Positions 31,997-43,849 of a stretch of DNA of 64,000 bases are shown here, in pieces (position 1 is the first letter of the stretch; each line of letters begins with the position of its first letter). The position numbers were made by a program, and so were the translations under genes. The stretch spans positions 1,116,001-1,180,000 of the forward strand of contig JAEVHH010000006.1 in assembly GCA_017607445.1 (NCBI GenBank). Direction: 5' to 3'. The DNA comes from Histoplasma ohiense. Taxonomy: Eukaryota > Ascomycota > Eurotiomycetes > Onygenales > Ajellomycetaceae. Under the pieces are notes generated by a model. That model did not search any database. It was given only the letters and a program-made list of their open reading frames with translations, and was not told the DNA's origin.

Positions 31997-33440
31997 GGTG
32001 GAGGTTAACAAACGTGGTGTATTATGAAGGCAAGAGATAGCTTTTTTCGCAGCGGGAGTCCTAGGTAGTTTGATCAAATTGGAGAAGATTGGGGGCTTGC
32101 TTTCATATTGCTTTGTGATGATTCCACTTGGTATAACACAGGTTGGGACAAGATTAACCATCCCACATCAAAACCCTCCAACAGCAATGATTAGAAACTG
32201 CTGAACGACGCCCCTGAAAAACTCGCTGAAAACCGGACTGAACCAGACTTACCCCTCTTTCAGCCCATGTTTGAGAGAATGGCGACTTCTAGATTCTGTG
32301 ATCCAATAGAAACTCCCGAGTCCTAAATGAGCTATGCTGCGGTGATTTGGGGAAGAAGATATTTAGGTTTGAAAATAAGGTCCGTGTGTACCATGGTTGA
32401 ATCACATCCATTTGCCGTGACAGCATGTTGCCTTCCGCGCCAAGAATGATGCATATTTACCAGGTGATGCTCCTTCAACCAATTGCCCGCTATGCATGAC
32501 TCATCTGCCACTCAATGACAGCTCTGGAATTTTATTTGCTGGCTGTTTCCTGCTGCACACAAGCTAGCCATATGTAGTAGCTTCTGCCTGGAAGAATGAC
32601 TGTTAGCAGATCATTGACCGACAGTGCTCTCTGGGCGCCAGATATTTTTCTAAGTGTCACTGTTTGCCTAAAATGCAAAGGCTGCTTTAGAGACGAAGTG
32701 GATGCCATGTTCAAGCCTCTCTATATAAGGTGGCAAAGTCTTCTCATATTGATGGACCCAATCAATTCATCTCTTTCAATATCTTTACCTGATGCTCCCC
32801 ACCGCATCCTTGCAATACTTGCCGGACTCCATCATTCTAAATCCTATTCTAGTGAAAATCAATTTGTGTATCAGTATTGAGTTCCATCTTCAAGAGAGGT
32901 GTTGTATTCCACTAACTGTCAGTAGATGCAAGAAATGTGTTGGCAGATGCGAAAAACTCCAGTGAAATGGCTGGATTGCACAGGCAGAATTGGACCGTGC
33001 AGCACGCATGAACCTGGCCATGATCATATACAATGGTGCAAACCTGCAGAGCAAAGAGGAAGTCAATGCGAAAATCCAGTCCCAACCTCTCAAGCAAGCT
33101 CAACTAAACGCAAGCGGAATTGTCCCAACCATCGAAGTCAGAGCAAACCAGATGATGATGAAGGATCAGTTGGTGGAAGTACAGATCTGTACAGATCTGT
33201 AGTTAAAATTTTGTTATGGGCGAAGCTGTCTTAGTCATGTTTTATCATCTCAAACATAGCCAATCAATAGCTTTTATTTTGTGCTGAGAAATAAGAAATG
33301 TGACATGTGATCAAACCAAAACATCTTGCTCCTTCTCATCATTCTTGAGTCTTTTTCCTTCAAAGTGAGTACTCTTGACTGCTTTATGTTCTAAGAAGTG
33401 TAGTCTTGCTGAACAATCAACATTTCTTTCTCTCCTTGAA
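31997..33440. other. intergenic, entry to the repeat-rich region
   Basis: About 1.4 kb. A plus frame at 32926-33234 ends in a basic stretch (STKRKRNCPNHRS) that might be a wrecked Myb-like tail, but no head or splice join supports it. A short tandem palindrome ACAGATCTGT repeats near 33180-33201. Confidence 0.4.
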
Positions 33441-34247
33441 ATGTTCTCTTCCTTCTTGAATCTAGATGGAACTCCTCTCTGTGATTCTGTTCTTGACCAC
33501 AGCAGAACAGGAGTCGTTGTTCGACGAGGTGACATCACTGTCAAGCTGCCATTGAGGTATATTGGTGATAACAATGACAATACCCAAGCGAACTGTCTTG
33601 TCATTAAACATGAAGAAGATGTGTATCAACAGCTACAAAATTGTAATGATGTTGTGTGTTGCTTCAGCTTCTCTGGATATTGCATTCAAATGGAGTTGAT
33701 GGAAAATGGAGATCTTGCTACATATCTGAAGAGACAACATCTGGTGCAGTCTCTTCAGCTCTCATGGTTTCAGCAAATGGCTCATACACTTGTTCACATA
33801 CACAACTGTTGTGTTATAGTGGCAGATATTGCTACAAAGAATTTTGTTCTCAGCACTGATCTCTCTGTTAAATTCTGTGACTTCACTGAGTCCTCTATTC
33901 TGCCCCTTGGTTCTGACATGGAGCGCGCCGATGACCATGGTTACTCAATTTACACGGACATTGGCCAATTGGGTGCTGTGATATATGAGGTTATAACCAG
34001 GCAGTGTTGCGAATTTGATCTGTTTAGAGATCAGCTGTCGGGGCCCGCCTGTGCAGTCTGGCCATGGCGGGAGATTCTTCCTTCCACCAAGAATGTTTGA
34101 CTTGATTCAATCATTGAAAAGTGTTGGACTAAAGGTGCATTCTGGAATGCAAGAAGTCTACTGGCTGCACTAGAGTTAGTCACTCTAGATTGTCCATCCA
34201 AACACAAAAAGAGGATACATGAACATTTAGAATTCCATGAGATATGA
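33441..34247 (+). pseudogene. protein-kinase-like gene with one in-frame TGA
   Basis: The frame is open for about 219 codons from Met at 33441, is stopped by TGA at 34098-34100, and is then open in the same frame for 48 more codons to TGA at 34245-34247. Kinase landmarks run in order: GVVVRRGDITVKLP (glycine-loop region), NCLVIKHEEDVYQQL (candidate beta-3 Lys), QMELMENGDLATYL, HIHNCCVIVADIATKNFVL (catalytic-loop position, D-x-A-x-x-N form), VKFCDFTES (DFG position), then GYSIYTDIGQLGAVIYEV. The part after the stop (SIIEKCWTKGAF...ARSLLAALE) is the normal C-lobe end, so the TGA most likely replaces a Trp codon (G to A). HRD and DFG are both non-canonical, so even an intact copy would be an atypical kinase. 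Confidence 0.78.
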
Positions 34248-34263
34248 CCCCATCTCTCACTTC

Positions 34264-34672
34264 CACAGGAGAGGACATTTGACAAATATTTATTGCATGA
34301 AAAATTAAATCAGTCTCAGCAACTGAACTGGGCACGGGAAGCTGCTGCTGCTGTCTTATATGCACATTCAAAGTGTGTTCTTACCAGTGGTTTTGCTGCA
34401 CAAAGTTTCTTAATTGTGGATAAGCAAACACTCAAATTATGCCACTTTGCAAACCCTTGCATTGTTTCTAAATATCTAAACATTGATGAAATCAACAAGG
34501 ACAGTCTATCAGTCAAGTATGATATAGTCTGTTTCAGTTCTCTAATCTACAACATTGCTACAGAAAGGAAGTTTGAAGTTCCCATCTGTCAACTATCTAA
34601 TTCTAGTGTGCAGAGTTGTGGTGAGAATGCAGCAGTTTCTGAAACTAAGAACTATATGATTCCACAACAATA
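34264..34672 (+). pseudogene. second kinase-like fragment
   Basis: An open stretch without a proper start reads RTFDKYLLHEKLNQSQQLNW, then AREAAAAVLYAHSKCVLTSGF, AAQSFLIVDKQTLKLCHFA and KYDIVCFSSLIYNIATE. This aligns by eye with a kinase from the end of the N-lobe through the catalytic loop and the DFG position to the following helix. Catalytic residues are lost (no HRD Asp, no DFG). It lies 17 bp after the preceding pseudogene and is probably a relic of a tandem kinase-like gene. Confidence 0.5.
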
Positions 34673-35286
34673 GATAAATACATACATGAAGAGCTTCCTA
34701 ACACAATGGGTGTATTCATGAGCAATGTAATTCAGAACTGTTGAGATCAGAATGAGTATCAGAGAATAGAAGATGTCTGTAATGCACTCTCTGAGCGCTC
34801 AGAGTGCAATCTCTTGAGTTTAGTCTTAGAAACTATAGCAGAAAGCAACTCAATACACCACTCTTTGCAATCTATATTGACAGTGAAGAGCTGATTTCAC
34901 TCTCATTTATTTTATCTTCATTTCATTTCTGTGGTTGTGGTTGCAACTGTCTTGCTGATATTTCTTGTTCTACATCAAGCTTTCTACAAAGCAGTCAGAT
35001 CTGACTTATGAGACACTGAACAGAGACTTGAGATACAGAACAGAACAGAAGTCTCATCAATTTTATTGTATTACTACTGTCTAATTATTATACTCAGATG
35101 AAAGTTTGTTATTCAACTCTGGTTTCTTCTCACTTAATAAATTACCATTAGAGATGAAGAAAACAAGTCAGCTTCTCTTTCTCATCACGTATTAATTTAA
35201 TTTAATATGCTATGGATGATTGCTAGATGACAATCTAGCTGTCGGCGCCCCGAATCAGTCCTCACTGAGCAGAGATACTGTGAGTG
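34673..35286. other. AT-rich spacer with target-site copy of the solo LTR
   Basis: No gene was recognised. Base composition turns AT-rich here. Positions 35282-35286 are GAGTG, the left target-site duplication of the adjoining solo LTR. Confidence 0.45.
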
Positions 35287-35534
35287 TGTGAGAAGTGATC
35301 TATCATATCAAGCATTGTGATGATTGCACTAGCAAGAATCTCTTATCTCGATTCTGGAAACCGGATCACTGCTCTGATGTATACCAGCACTGCCCCCATC
35401 ATATGTTCAAGCATTCTCTTTCTTATAAATACTGCCTGGTTATCATGTAATTATTGGAGTTAGAATAATCAATTCAATTTACTTATTTGATATTCAGTAT
35501 TTGGGTCAATATTCGGACTTATCCAGTTCCGACA
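35287..35534. mobile_element. solo LTR (family S, copy 2)
   Basis: A 248-bp segment from TGTGAGAAGTGA to CCGACA, flanked by GAGTG on both sides (35282-35286, 35535-35539). It aligns along its length with the copy at 11706-11961 and shares the ACCGGATCACTG block, TATAAATACTGCC and the last 90 bp almost unchanged. Different target duplications show independent insertions. Confidence 0.9.
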
Positions 35535-35879
35535 GAGTGTCAAAACTTCGCTGACATTCCACAGCCAGTCTGAAGCATGTTTAGCACCCTTTTGCATCCA
35601 ACATTAACATCATAGATGGGATTGAGGCCTCATTGAAATTATGATATAGTTACAATGATTGACTTGCACTTTCACTTCCATGTCTGTGTGTCAGTCATCA
35701 GTGATGTTTTTCTTTTCTGAAGTTTTGAGAACTATTGTATGTATATATGTATAGATTTAACATCTCAGAGAAATACAGACAGCACTCATGTTTCAGAAGC
35801 CTTCTGAAGAGTATAAAAATGTGCTACACTGAAGAGATTTCTATATACACAGAGAGAGGAGAAAACAGAATTCAGATGA

Positions 35880-36137
35880 CAACTTTTGAAAAGATTCAGC
35901 TCATTGAATTTGAATTGAATAGTGAGTCTATTGCTTGTTTATCAATGTTCAGTTTAATATTTGTTTTTGATTTCTACATAAGATAAAGTACTAAATCTTT
36001 TTCATATTTGTTGAGAATTGAAAGTTTCTCTTTTAAGAGCTTTTCATGAGATATAAATATAGAAGAAATGATGAATATGAAAGTGCTTATTTCAGCAAAT
36101 TATTATTGTAATTTAATCATCTATAGTATTTGCTACT
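35880..36137 (-). mobile_element. antisense gag fragment of the A/C gypsy family
   Basis: This stretch aligns in the same orientation with 51234-51480, which is the antisense of gypsy C's gag start. It is cut at 36138 by the LTR of gypsy A, suggesting A landed in an older minus-strand copy. Positions 35540-35880 show nothing recognisable. Confidence 0.65.
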
Positions 36138-36531
36138 TGTGACAGATTAGCATCTGTTAGTAGTTAACTTACACAACCAACCTCTTCTGCCTCACATTCC
36201 ACGCTCATGTACATCTACTCATCTCTGTTATTACACTCTGCATTTGTGTAGTCTCTAATGATTCTTCTGTGTAATCTCTTCTGTCTCATGCTCTGCATTT
36301 ATATAGTTCTAATGATTCTTCTGCATAACTTTCAATATTCTTCTGCTCTGTACTTCACTTCATGCTTCACTGTGAAGCAGCTTCTGATATTCTTTCATTC
36401 TGATCTCTTCTCTATAAAAATTCTCTTTGTACAATCTTTTCTTCTGATCTCTTTTCTCTTTCTTTTCTTGATCAATTTGTAATCTGTATTTAGAATAGTG
36501 CTAGATTGTTAATTGAAGTATGTCTGTTACA
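36138..36531 (+). repeat. 5' LTR of gypsy A
   Basis: Starts TGTGACAGATTAGC and ends TCTGTTACA. It is the reverse-complement equivalent of the LTRs at 46321, 51948, 52651 and 63062, shortened to 394 bp by deletion. Sequence just after it (TTACAAATTGATTC) matches the position just inside the 5' LTR of C, confirming it as the upstream LTR. Confidence 0.75.
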
Positions 36532-36800
36532 TTACAAATTGATTCATCTGTGTCAGTCTGAGTGCTCTATGTTTACAATTGCACTCAGATGCTCAAGTTA
36601 AGAATAAGTTATCAAGTCTCTACAAAGCTGTGTTGTTGTGATAATATCCACAATTTTCAAAGTTCTATGAAGCTGCATCACTGTGATAGTGCTGTGAAGA
36701 AATCTGAGTATTTACAAAGTATTTTCTTCAAGAATAAAAACTGAATCTTCTGATCTTCAAATCATCAGAACTAAGAACTATAGTCTTGTACAAAAACAAA

Positions 36801-38649
36801 ATGAATTACAAATATCTCTTTATAAGCAAGAACTGAAGTCTTGCTGAAGATAATACTGAGCTTTGTAATTTTTTTCAACAGCAATTTTTACAGATGACAG
36901 AGCTTCAACAACAACTGAATCATCTGAGTATGAATACATCAGAAATTATACAAGTATCAATATTCTCTGTGTATAAAAGAAAAGAATATCTCTCTCTTCT
37001 CAACAAATTTATAGAAAAGCTCTCAATCTATCTAGTCTGAAAATAAAAGACAAAAGTCAAGTTCAAAGAAGATGAATCTGTGATAGACTCTCTGCTCTCA
37101 TAAATCCACTATATTCATAATTGACTAGAAGAAGACACTCTAGTGAAATTTTAACTCTGAATTGAGTCATATATATATGAAATATATATCTCTGAAGAAG
37201 TCTTCTGTCAACTGAATGTTCTATTCTTGAACTCTACACTGCAAGTATATGTGATGTAGTGATTGAATAGAAATCATTAGCAGAATACTCTTCTAGCAAA
37301 CTATCTGTCTGATTTCAATAGCAAGATTCATGAAATAGAAAAACAGAACTGAGATGATGCTGTGAAAATTAATCTTCTAAATCAGTATATCAACTTTGAA
37401 TTGCTTAAGCTCTGCATCTCACATTTTATATTCTCATATTATCACAACTACTACACTCACTTACATCAACTCAACAACAATCTTGTATGTTTCAACACTG
37501 TATAAGAAAGTCATAACAATTATAGACAGAACTTTACATCTATTACTGTATCAACTACATCAATCATTCTTACAAACACTATGAATTGAATCTCTTATAT
37601 GAACACAGAACAGTCAAGAATATCTGATCTCTTCAAATAAAAAGTTACTGATTGAATCACTCAAGAAGTTTGCATCTGTTGCAATAGATCAGAGTATTTT
37701 GCAAGTCAGTGCATCAACACAGTGATTCTAGCTTCTATACTATATATGAACACAACTATGTCTATGAATGAATAAGAATAGAGAAACAAAGAGCTCTCAC
37801 TCTAAAATATGAATAAGAGCTTAAGAAGCAAAAAGTAAGCTGAAGATTTGAATAGAAAATACAAGTGAACACAATCATAATTTCTGTCATTGTAAATAGT
37901 CTAGTCAATGTACAAGCAATGATAGACAGTGATTTCCTTCACTACACTCTTATAAACACTCAGTTGATTGAAAAGCATAAGCTTCAGTGTATTCTCTTTC
38001 TCAAACTGTGTAAACTCAGTGAATTCAATGATCTCAGAGAATCTGTCTTCTACAATATGATAAGATTCAATATTGATGTAGAAGGACATGAAAAAAGAAA
38101 TGTTTATATATATAAAATGCAAGATCTTGAGTACAACTTAATGCTCAGTCTGTCATGATTTACAGAATTTGAAACTCTGATAGATGCATGCAACTGTTGT
38201 CTAATCTTTTCAGAAGACAACTGTATTTATAAAAAGAATATTGACAGAATCACTGATCTCACTCAGATATCAGTGAAAGCATTCAAGCTACTAACTCATC
38301 AAACACACAAGAAGAAGAATGTCCAAGTGTTCACTGCTAGCATAACAGATATCAAGAAAGCATTTGAAAAGCTAGAATTTAAGAATTTCAAGAAATCATG
38401 CAAAGAACTATCTAAATCATACAAGAACTTCACAGACATATTCAATGAAAAGAAAACTGAAAAGCTTCTCCCTCATCAAGAACATGATATAGATCATATA
38501 ATTGAACTTATCAAGAAGAATAATAAGAACTTACAATCACTCTAAGATTCTCTCTACAGTATATTATATGATAAGTTTCTTATTCTACAAAAAACACTCA
38601 ATGAATTACTGAACAAAGACTTCATTCATATTAGCAACTCATCTACTGC
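36801..38649 (+). pseudogene. gypsy A gag-protease-RT 5' part
   Basis: Gag begins MNYK at 36801, as in C. It contains a CX2CX4HX4C-like knuckle relic (CICCNRSEYFASQC, His replaced by Tyr) near 37670. A protease-type block AMIDSDFLHYTLINTQLIEKH at about 37915 has the catalytic triplet altered (Gly of D-S/T-G replaced by Asp). RT-leading sequence with HDIDHIIEL (38460-38545) follows. Multiple in-frame stops interrupt the frame. Confidence 0.75.
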
Positions 38650-38920
38650 TGTAATAGGCGCAACAGAGATATCTATATTAGAAAATAGCTATGTGGCGAT
38701 AGAAGAACACAGAACACACCAGAATTAATGAGAAGAGATATAGCACACAGCATCATAGACAGCTGTAGTGTGTGATGGTCATCTATATAATGCTCACTGA
38801 TATCTGTAGATATTAGAAGATCAGTGATTAGCTTTGAATAATAGAGATTGCTACCTTCTTAATATTCTATATGTGTACTTCACACTACTCTCATAATTAT
38901 ATCTATAACCATCTCTTACA
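38650..38920 (+). repeat. 5' LTR of element B
   Basis: TGTAATAGG...TCTTACA, 271 bp. Against the 3' LTR I count about 26 differences by eye, all transitions, no gap. It retains the dinucleotide CG at three places where the 3' LTR reads TG or CA. Confidence 0.93.
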
Positions 38921-39025
38921 ATTCTAATCACTCTAAACTTTATTTGAGTGGTCTGTTGTTACACACACCTACAATAAAGCACACAACATTAGTTAAAACA
39001 TGCAACATTAGTTAAAACACACAAG

Positions 39026-40060
39026 ATGGTCTCAACATGTGTAAGATTCCTTGAAAACCAATCTGAATCCTCTACCACCTTCAATGATCACAATGCATAT
39101 TTGCAACAGTTGAATGATCAAATCTATGAATGAGAGCAGCAATTAGCTATTCTGCATGCACAACAGCAATTCAATGAGTTGAAAGTACAGATTTATAAAG
39201 ATACTCTCATTGAGTCTCAATTAACTCAGAATATCATCACAGAACTGCTGCAAAATCAATCTGCAAACAATACAGACAATGATAATGAAACACCACTGAG
39301 ATTAGAGATTAAGAACTATTATCAAGAAAAAAATATGTTAGAATTCAAGAACTATAAAGATTGTATGTTGACTCTTTTTACACATCATCATCAGTATTAT
39401 TGAAAGAAGGAACATAAGATAAATGATGCTAAACTCTATCTTGACACTCATGTTAAGCAGAAATGATTGAATTTTGTATCATTGTATGAGAGATGTGGAG
39501 GAGCAACACTGTTGACTTTTGACAATATGCTATCACATTTAGAAATGCAAATTAACAATCCACAGAACCAACACCAATTGACAAGTCAAAAGTTTCAAAA
39601 TACAAAGCAACAAGAATGACAATTGATATATGATTTCTCTAAATATCTCAAAGACTGAGAGTACTACTTACCCTCATATAGCAAAGAACAAAGAATGGAT
39701 AATTTATGTAGTAAAACATTGAAGATATTACACACAGAACTCAACCATCAAAATCAAGAGTCTCAGAACTACAAAGAATTGCTTCAAACTCTACAGACTC
39801 TCAAGAAAAATATATCAGAGCAACAGCATGCTATTCACAAAGAAAAATCTGTGATATTTGTAGAGAATCAGCATCATTCTGATAAATCTAGCAATCATTG
39901 AAACAAGAGAAAATAAGAGAAACAAACAGATTCAACTGAACAAATTAAAAAAGATAAATATAACTGAATGAAGAAGTGTTCTCACTGTCATAAGAAGAGT
40001 CATATTGCAAATGATTGTTGAATGTTACATTCTGAAAAGTGCAACCAAGTTTGATAAGCA
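39026..40060 (+). pseudogene. element B gag
   Basis: Starts at MVSTCVRFLENQ (39026). It is Gln/Asn-rich and helical, with interrupted blocks at 39179-39403 and 39695-39901, and ends in a zinc knuckle CSHCHKKSHIANDC (about 39973-40015), the CCHC signature of nucleocapsid. In-frame TGA codons break it at several sites. Confidence 0.8.
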
Positions 40061-43000
40061 AAAAATCAACAATTCCAATTGTAGAAGCAGCTGCTGCATT
40101 GGAAATACAAACAACTAGACTGCAAGATAAACAGTTATTGATGATGAATATATAGATGCTGACAGAAGCAGAATGGTCAATGATATGAACATTAGTGAAT
40201 TCTGATGCAGATGTGAACTTTGTATCCCACATCTGAGCATCAAAATATTTCTCAAAAACAGAAGATAAATCAAAAGTAGTGGAAGCAGTTGATAATCATA
40301 GAATTAAATCATATAAACAACAAAGAGCTGCAATGAAGATTATCAATGACAAACATATTCTTCAAGAAGAATTCCACCATTTCAAAGAAGCTGATATTAG
40401 CAGATATGATATAATTTTGAATATGTCATGATTGAAAGCTGTGAACTCTGATATCAATTGAATGCAAAGATGCTGAATCTATAGAAAAGCATCAAATATT
40501 AACCACATGCATCTGAATACTGCTAAAGAATTCACAACACTAATTGATGATGACAATATTATATTCACTGCTTTATTATTACAAGCTGTGAATGCAGCAA
40601 CTGAGTCAAATATCCCAGATGATTATAAAGATTATCTTGATATATTCTAAAAAGACATATCTGACACAGAACACACATCTCACAATCATGTCATAGATCT
40701 CAAATCTGACAAGAAACCTCCATATCAATCAATATATAACTTATCACCTCAAGAACTCTCTGTCCTTCAAGAATATATTGAAAAGATGTTAGAGAAGAAT
40801 TGAATACATCCATTCAAGAGCCCAGCCAGCACATCAGTATTATTCACATTCAAGAAAAATGGAACCCTGCATCTTTGCATGGATTATCAAGAATTGAATG
40901 AAATAACAGTCAAGAATTGATACCCACTGCTCTTAATAAGTGAAATACTTGATAGATTAGCAGATGCCAAAATATATACACAGCTGAACCTTAGAGATGT
41001 GTATTATAGAATTCACATACAAGCAGAGAATGAATGAAAAACAGCATTTTGAATGTGATATGAACACTTTGAATATCTAGTCTTATCTTTTGAGCTAATC
41101 AATGTCTCTGTGATCTTTCAATCTTATATCAACAAAGCCCTCAGTGATCTTTTAGATGTATATTGTGTGGCTTATCTTGACAATATCATAATCTATTCAA
41201 ACACACTTGATGAACATGTCATCCATGTTAAGAACATGCTGGAACAGTTAAGACAATGAAGACTATATATCAAACTTAGTAAGTGTACATTTCATACAAC
41301 AGAAATTGAATTTTTGAGTTTTGTGATTATCACACAGAGCATTACTGTCAAGAAACACCACATCAACACAATTCTAGATTGATCAGAATCATGAACTATA
41401 AACAAATTGCAAATATTTCTAGAATTCATTAATTTCTATCATCAATTCATATACAAGTTCTTGATAATAATGGCACCTCTGACTGAATTGTTAAAAGGTT
41501 ACAAAACAAAAAGAGGGAAGAATAACACATCTATTCAGTTAGATGAAAACTGTAAGCACACAATTTTGCAGTTAAAAGAATGCTTTACAAAAGCATCATT
41601 GTTGATTCACTTTGATCTGCAGTGAAAACTCCATATAGAAACAAATGGATCTGATGTTGCAATCATCACAGTAATATTACAATTAATGAATGATGATCAC
41701 TGACATCTGATCACATTTTGATCTAGAAAGCTCACAGAAACAGAAAGATATTATCAAACATATGATCTAGAAATATTGCTGATTGTAGAAGCTTTCAGAC
41801 AATGACATCACTATTTATATAATAGCAGACACTCAATAACTGTTTTATCTGATCATATCAACCTTCAACATTTCATGACAACAAAGCAGCTAAATGAGTG
41901 TCAGATTCACTGAATGGAAATGCTCTTAGTGTTTGATTTTGAAATAGAGTATTGTTCTGAGAAAAATAATTCTGCAGATGTATCAAGTCATTGCTCAGAT
42001 TTTGTAAAACACACAGCTTTCTTGATGAAGCTCTCTACTCTGCAAGAGAAGCTGTGTAAGAGAATCTTTAAATCACTAAAGACAAAAGAAAACACAAAAT
42101 TAGATCAATGTGTCAAGATAATGCAAAAAGATCTGCAAGCTAATGAAAATTGTTGAGTGAAGAGATTTATAGTCATCAATGACAACAATCTCTGCAGAAT
42201 AAAGAATGCATCTGTGGATGAGAATGAGATTGCAGATGTTACAGAATTAAATCTAGAGACTCTGATATCACAGATTCTAGCTATCAAAATATTTGAATCT
42301 GAGACAGTCTATTGTAAAGAGATAGCTGAATCTATCATTGAACTCTTACTGCAGATTCAGAATAGAGACATCAGTATGTCTGAACTTCACAGAAGACTAG
42401 AGATGAATAATATTAGTGTAGATAATCATTCAATCTGAGCAGTAGATAAAGATAATCTGCTCAGAAAAGATGATAAAGTCTACATATCACAAAACAAAGC
42501 TGTAAGACATGAAATAATGAAAATAAACCACAATGATTCTCAAGATGACCATTTTGAATGTGACAAAATCATCAAAGCAATCAAATGCAAGTATTTGTGG
42601 CATGATATGAGTGATGAGATTGCAGAATATGTGAGAACTTGCAATATTTGTCAACACATCAAAATATCACAGCACAAGCTGTATGAGTTGCTACAACCAC
42701 ATTCAGTGTCAGATAAAAAATAACATACAATTAGCATAGACTTTATTGAAGATCTGTCAGATAATAAAAAGAGAAGTCAAATTTATAATGCTATTGTTGT
42801 ATTTGTTGATTTATTCATCAAATGAGCCATAATTGTGCCCACATCTTCAGAGCTAGATGCAGAAGAACTCACAGACATTATTGTATGAAGAATTATAAAG
42901 AACTTTAGCCTATCTATAAACATTATTAGCAACTGAGATTCATTAATAAATAGCAAGTTTTGATTGACATTGTATTATCTGCTCTATATTCAACAAAAAT

Positions 43001-43795
43001 TATCAATGACATTCCATCTGCAAATCGATGGTCAGACAGAACAATTGAATCAGATGATTGAACATTATCTTTGCATATATTGCAGCTATCAGCAAAATAA
43101 TTGAATAGAATGAATTTCTCTGACACAATGAGTATATAACAATATCTTTCACACATTGATAAAAATGACATCATCTGAAGCAATGATCAGCCGACCAACT
43201 GAACTTTGCATAGACATGAAACCCCCAAGTACAGATGTGTCAAAATCAGTGATAGAACAAGTGAAACAGATGAAGCAAGCAGAGAACAAAATTTAAAAAT
43301 GTCTGAAAGCTGTCAAAGCAGCTGAGAAAAAGTATTATGATCAGCATCATATATCAAAAAGCTTTAAGATAGAGAACTGAATAATGCTGTGTGCAAAAAA
43401 TATATCTATCTTACAACTCTCACTCAAACTAGATCATTGATTTTTGAGTCTCTTTCAAATAATTGATATTCATGGTATGCAGATGTACAAACTGAAACTC
43501 ACATTACAATATAAAAGAATTCATTCTGTATTTCATGTTTCTCTTCTTGAATCTTATCACACATGTGATGGACAAATCCTGCAAGCAGAATTGATAATTA
43601 TAGACACACAAGAGAAATGAGAAGTTGAAGCTATATTAGACAAACATCAATACTGTGATCAAACACAATATCTTATCAAATGGAAAGATTGTACAGACAC
43701 AGATAATTCTTGAGAATTCAAGAAAAACTTGATAAACAGTCAGAAGTACTTGAAACAGTTTAATAAAATCTATCAGAAATCAGTCAGTAAATAAA
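40061..43795 (+). pseudogene. element B pol: protease, RT, RNase H, integrase, chromodomain
   Basis: Protease relic TLVNSDADVNFVSH (about 40190) has the D-S-G core read as N-S-D. RT runs at about 40700-41340 with LHLCMDYQELNEIT, QLNLRDVYYRIHI and the active-site strand VAYLDNIIIYS (canonical YxDD changed to YLDN). RNase H runs at about 41600-41960 with LHIETNGSDVA and ITVLSDHINLQHFMT. The integrase zinc-binding region (CNICQHIK, about 42640) is followed by the core with DFIEDL and DGQTEQLNQ, and a C-terminal chromodomain (about 43620-43760, EVEAILDKHQYCDQTQYLIKW). All frames are interrupted by TGA/TAA/TAG. Confidence 0.85.
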
Positions 43796-43849
43796 AACAA
43801 AGAAGACAATGATGACTGCTGAATATACTTATTTCACTCAGAGATTAAA

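Noticed and set aside
32926..33234. Plus frame with a KRKR basic stretch that might be another Myb-like tail
   Set aside because: No helical head or matching splice junction found upstream; the alternative frame in the same place is equally open.
35740..35986. 83-codon plus ORF left of gypsy A
   Set aside because: Its right half overlaps the antisense gag fragment of the A/C family, so the open frame is accidental.
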